Positions 33,693 to 37,076 of a DNA stretch of 37,076 bases are shown piece by piece (position 1 is the first letter of the stretch; each line of letters begins with the position of its first letter). The DNA is taken from NCBI GenBank assembly GCA_015852425.1, contig JAAAIG010000224.1, positions 622 to 37,697 on the forward strand, written 5' to 3'. The position numbers were made by a program, and so were the translations under genes. The DNA comes from Gryganskiella cystojenkinii (Eukaryota > Mortierellomycota > Mortierellomycetes > Mortierellales > Mortierellaceae). The notes under the pieces are model-generated. The model searched no databases. It was not told where the DNA came from and saw only the letters and a list, made by a program, of their open reading frames with translations.

Positions 33693-36202
33693 ATGCCACA
33701 CAGGACAAAAATTGCGCCTCAAAACTCTTCAGTCTCGACCTTATCCGAGCTGGACCTCGCTGGATATGAAGAGAAACAAGATTACAACATTCATCGAGAT
33801 GTCGTCCCTCTCAAAAAAACCGAAGTTTGGGCATGGGTAATGACTGACAGCAGCCAACTCGATATCATCTCTTTCTGAGGCACATGAACTGGTGTTGCTA
33901 TTACTCAACAGGGGACATTTTGCGAGAAGGCTGTTTTTTTTCTTGGACCTGAATTCTAACGCGTCCTTGATCACCCCTACTTCTTCCTTCCTTCCTTCAT
34001 GCTTGACTCAACCTCCTCTCTCCATGCCTTGTCAACAAAAACCTCCCAGTATATCCAAAACGCGACGTATGTTCTACTCGAAGAGCTTGTTTTAGCGTGT
34101 TTTAGCGTGTTTTTTTGGTTGTTTGCTGTCTCCTCATGAAGTGCCACATCTCCGACTAATGCAGGCATCAATCTTCCATTTTTCTACTTTTTTTTTATTT
34201 TAGGTTTTGCGGGTACGGTTGGATCGCAGCTCCACTGATGGTCCCTTTGTTGATTCAAGACATGGCTTCCAAAGCCGGGTTCGAAGCCTCGAATCACCAG
34301 ATCCCCTGCAACATGACGGTCCCAAACTTTAAATGTGTGACACCGGTCTTTGGGTACTACCTGGATCCTGGTGCGATTTCGCTCTACATCTCGTCGCTGT
34401 CTTCCATCCTGTCGTTCTTCATGTCCTTGTCGATCGCTGCTATTGCCGACCATGGTTGTAAGTTGATTTTTTTTTTTTTTTTCTCTAACGATAAGTGCCA
34501 ACTGGGGTTATTTTGCTTCCCTTTTTTGCGCATGGCTGTGTATTCCATTTTTTTTTATTTTTTTTATTTTTTTTACTTTTTTTTGATTCTGTGGTTTACT
34601 GTTTCGCAGATTACAAAAACTTGATCTTTCGTTGGCGAAGTCAGAAGGGACGGAGGTGCGGAGGGAGGTGCAAATAGAGGGGTAACGCAGCCGATTTTCC
34701 CCCCTGCTGTACCCTTCTTTTTGGTATCCACCTCCTTGCAGAAGGATGCAACTTGGCCCATCTTTTTTTTCTATGGATGCTGACCACACACGTAATCTCA
34801 ATCTCTCTCTCTCTCTCTCTCTCTGTCTCTGTCCCTCTCTCTGCTCTCCCTGTCTGCACACTTTTTCTCTCCGCGGCCTTTCTTGACATCATTAGCTTAT
34901 AGGAAAACCCTCTTGATTGTGTTCTCAGTCCTCGGATGTATCACTACGTTCGGGTTCTTTATCATCCGTTCCCCAAAACTCTTTTGGGTCGGCGCCATTC
35001 TTTCCCCCTTAGGGTGGGTCTTTTACAACATCTGTGGCGTGTTCACTCATTCCTTCCTACCCATCTACGGACGTGTCCATCCAAAAGTCCTCTCGGCTGA
35101 ATCTCAGGGGCAACCCGAGTCTGCGATCCGCAAGATTGAAGAACAGGTCATCAACGACCTTTCCTCCTACCAGGCCGCAATCGCCAACATTGGGAGTATC
35201 GTCATCCATGGTGTCTGTATCGGGATCTCGTGGAGTATGCATGAGAATTCCTTGAGTCTCGAGATTGCGATTGCATTTACAGGTGTTTGGTGGATCTTGT
35301 GGATGCTGATAGTAGCGCCTTGGCTGGACGCCAGACCGGGACCACCCATGCCCAAAGGCAAGAACTGGATCGCTTACAGCTGGAAAAAGAGTAAGCATCC
35401 GTAGTTTTGATCATGGATCAGTGATAAAAAAAAAAAAGGACATATTTTTATAAGGCGATGGTCAGGCAGACTTTAAAACTTTCCTCTCCTCTTTCTTCTC
35501 ATAGCTTACAGGACCCTCGTATCGTTCAAGAAGCTCCCCGAGATCTTCAAATTTATGATTGCCTGGTTCATCCTCTCGGACGGGATCAACACCATCCCCG
35601 CGATCCTGTTCATCATTCTTTATCGAGAACTCGGCTTTACACACTCTCACTCACTCATACTCTCGGTCCTCCTATCCGTCATGGCCGGTATCGGTGCCTA
35701 CTTGTTCATGTACATCCGTCGGTTCTTTGCCTGGACTACGAAATTCATGATCCTCCTTACCTTGTCCTTCTACACCTTGCTCATGGTCTACCTCGTCCTT
35801 ACTACTTACTTCACCACTCATTTCGGTCTCAGGAACGCTTGGGAGGGTTGGTTTTGCACCGTATACATCGGCATCATCATCAGCACGTTCTACAGCTCCT
35901 GTCGGGTCATGCTCTCGGAACTCTGTCCCGAGGGTGACGAGAACGAATGGTTCTCATTGTATCTGTTGGCAGACAAAGGATCCAGCTGGATGGGTCCGTT
36001 TATCACTGGTGCGATTTTCACGGCGACGGGAGATTATCGAAAGGCGTTCTGGTTCCCGTTGGGACTGATTGCCTTGGGGGTTATGTTGCTGTTGAAAGTT
36101 GATATGGATGCTGGAAAGGACCAGGCAAAATTGTTTGCGAGTCAGAAACAAGCACGACTGTCAAAGGCCGCCGCTGCTGCTGTGGCTGGAAGTGGTCATT
36201 GA
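33693..36202 (+). CDS. ATG22: Atg22-like MFS transporter (vacuolar amino-acid efflux family)
   Basis: This is a 535-residue polytopic protein of the Atg22 branch of the major facilitator superfamily. In yeast, Atg22 exports amino acids from the vacuole after autophagy. Exons are 33693-33836, a 17-base micro-exon at 34050-34066, then 34204-34457, 34896-35390 and 35505-36202. Without the micro-exon the frame is lost; with it the family start WAWYIQNATFCGYGWIAAPL is restored. Introns are 213, 137, 438 and 114 bp. Residues 1-45 are a polar cytosolic leader. Hydrophobic helices follow throughout, including SSLSSILSFFMSLSIAAIAD, the YRKTLLIVFSVLGC turn typical of the family, and FMIAWFILSDGINTIPAIL in the second half. 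Fungi carry several Atg22-like paralogues, so orthology with the vacuolar effluxer is not certain. Confidence 0.9.
34802..34824. repeat. (TC)n microsatellite in an intron
   Basis: About eleven TC units lie in the 438-bp third intron of the Atg22-like gene, 70 bases before the acceptor. They extend an already pyrimidine-rich 3' intron end. Confidence 0.85.
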
Positions 36203-36379
36203 GTTGTCAACTCGATGGTTTTCCGACCCATGTTCCCATCTAAATACCCTTATTCTAATACATGATAGAACATAGACATAATAGTGACTTTTACACAAGT
36301 AAGAGAAAAATAAGAACCATTTGCTGGTCAATTTTATTTCAGTCCTCATAAGAGAGCTGAGGTCGGGGAGTGATGTTTT
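36203..36379. other. Convergent 3' spacer
   Basis: 177 bp between the stops of the Atg22-like gene and the unknown minus-strand gene. No feature was seen. Confidence 0.4.
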
Positions 36380-37076
36380 CTAATACACCATGCCAGATAT
36401 CTGAGCAGTTCGCTGATGCTGCGAGTGATAATGTGGGACAGTCGAGTCCATGAACGGGAGACCTTTCTGGGCTTGCATCACTTCCTTGCTCAGCGCCGTA
36501 AGCTGATGGGCAAACTTTTGAGCATTGACCAGATACGACTCCATAGTTTGCAGAGCTAGAAGGGAAAAAAAAAGACAACGTAAAAAGAGCAAGAGAGAGT
36601 GAGTTCATGCTCAATATGATACCATCGAAAAGAAATAGAAAACACCCGAGAAAGAAAAAAAAGTAGCCAGTAAAAATAAAGACTTACAATGTTGAGGCAC
36701 GAGAACCACATTCTCGACCCCCAAACGTCTCAATTGATCTCGCCAGGCCAGTCGACGTTTTTGAATCGCAGTCGAGGCACGGCCATAACGACCCGTCTTG
36801 AAACAAGCATAATCCTCGGTCGAATATCCCTCATCGTGCATCTCCTCGGCTGCGGCTGTCTCCTCCTGTGTAACCGTCGTCTCCTCATCAAAGTCACTTG
36901 TAGGCACCACAATCGCAACACCTCCCAACCTGACCGGCAACTCTTGCTCGTCCTTGGGTGCGACTGCCTTTTCTAACCACGACAAGAATTTCTTGGTCCG
37001 TTGTCCATCATCGTCGCCCACAGAGGTATGAATCAATATCTGACCCTCGAGGGACCGACGAACCTGAACCGACGCC
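36380..37076 (-). CDS. Unknown protein, C-terminal part (5' end beyond the window)
   Basis: Two exons are visible on the minus strand: 36688-37076, cut by the window edge, and 36380-36555, joined across a 132-bp intron (GTAAGT...TAG). They encode the last 188 residues. The first part has SVQVRRSLEGQILIHTSVGD, a Trp-containing helix and VRLGGVAIVVPTSDF. A charged loop follows, with a run of Glu, then RLAWRDQLRRLGVENVVLVP. The last exon is helical (SYLVNAQKFAHQLTALSKEV) and ends at a TAA. No transmembrane span or known motif is visible. The helix-rich, charged make-up suggests a subunit of a protein complex, but I do not recognise the family and make no functional call. Confidence 0.72.

Noticed and set aside
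34270..34295. tRNA-like T-arm string GGGTTCGAAGCC
   Set aside because: It lies in a coding exon of the Atg22-like gene and no matching acceptor, D or anticodon arms surround it.

Overview
The window is eukaryotic, and the gene structure points to a filamentous fungus. Genes are cut by short GT-AG introns, mostly 90-215 bp. The products are fungal housekeeping proteins (RPB8, RFT1, adenylate kinase, a HUT1-type nucleotide-sugar transporter, an Atg22-like transporter, a Prm10/ThrE-type membrane protein). Pyrimidine-rich tracts lie on the coding strand upstream of start codons. I infer an early-diverging Mortierella-like fungus, because the decayed repeated families in the gene-poor stretches resemble high-copy predicted proteins I remember from Mortierellaceae. 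That placement is from memory and was not checked.

Layout. 0.2-7.4 kb: a possible unknown fragment, a choline/ethanolamine kinase and a NADAR-domain N-glycosidase (all minus), then the HUT1-type transporter (plus). 7.4-11.5 kb: gene-poor, with two tandem decayed copies of a protein family carrying a PD-(D/E)XK-like nuclease core (minus), an unknown fragment and a 580-base assembly gap. 11.5-15.05 kb: a four-exon gene of unknown function (minus), divergent from a five-exon acyl-protein thioesterase with an unusual N-terminal membrane anchor (plus). 15.2-19.2 kb: a second island of relics: a broken minus-strand gene, a Ser/Pro-rich open frame, a decayed TnpB/Fanzor-like RuvC nuclease with a recognisable zinc ribbon, and directly after it a decayed P-loop NTPase with an intact Walker A motif. 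20.2-37.1 kb: a dense block of ordinary genes: ThrE/Prm10-like protein (+), RPB8 (-), GH20 beta-N-acetylhexosaminidase (+), RFT1 (-), adenylate kinase (+), Atg22-like transporter (+), and a right-truncated unknown gene (-).

The genes do not form one pathway. RFT1, the HUT1-type transporter and the GH20 enzyme all touch glycan metabolism, and choline kinase feeds phospholipid synthesis, but nothing suggests co-regulation beyond two or three divergent promoters. Exon coordinates given below were derived by hand from reading frame, splice-site consensus and family similarity. For the recognised genes they join in frame and give complete proteins of plausible length.

The most unusual material is in the two relic islands, where a TnpB/Fanzor-like nuclease, a P-loop NTPase and PD-(D/E)XK-like fragments lie near one another. 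None has an intact reading frame here, so this is evidence of a mobile or expanded gene family rather than of a working system at this locus.
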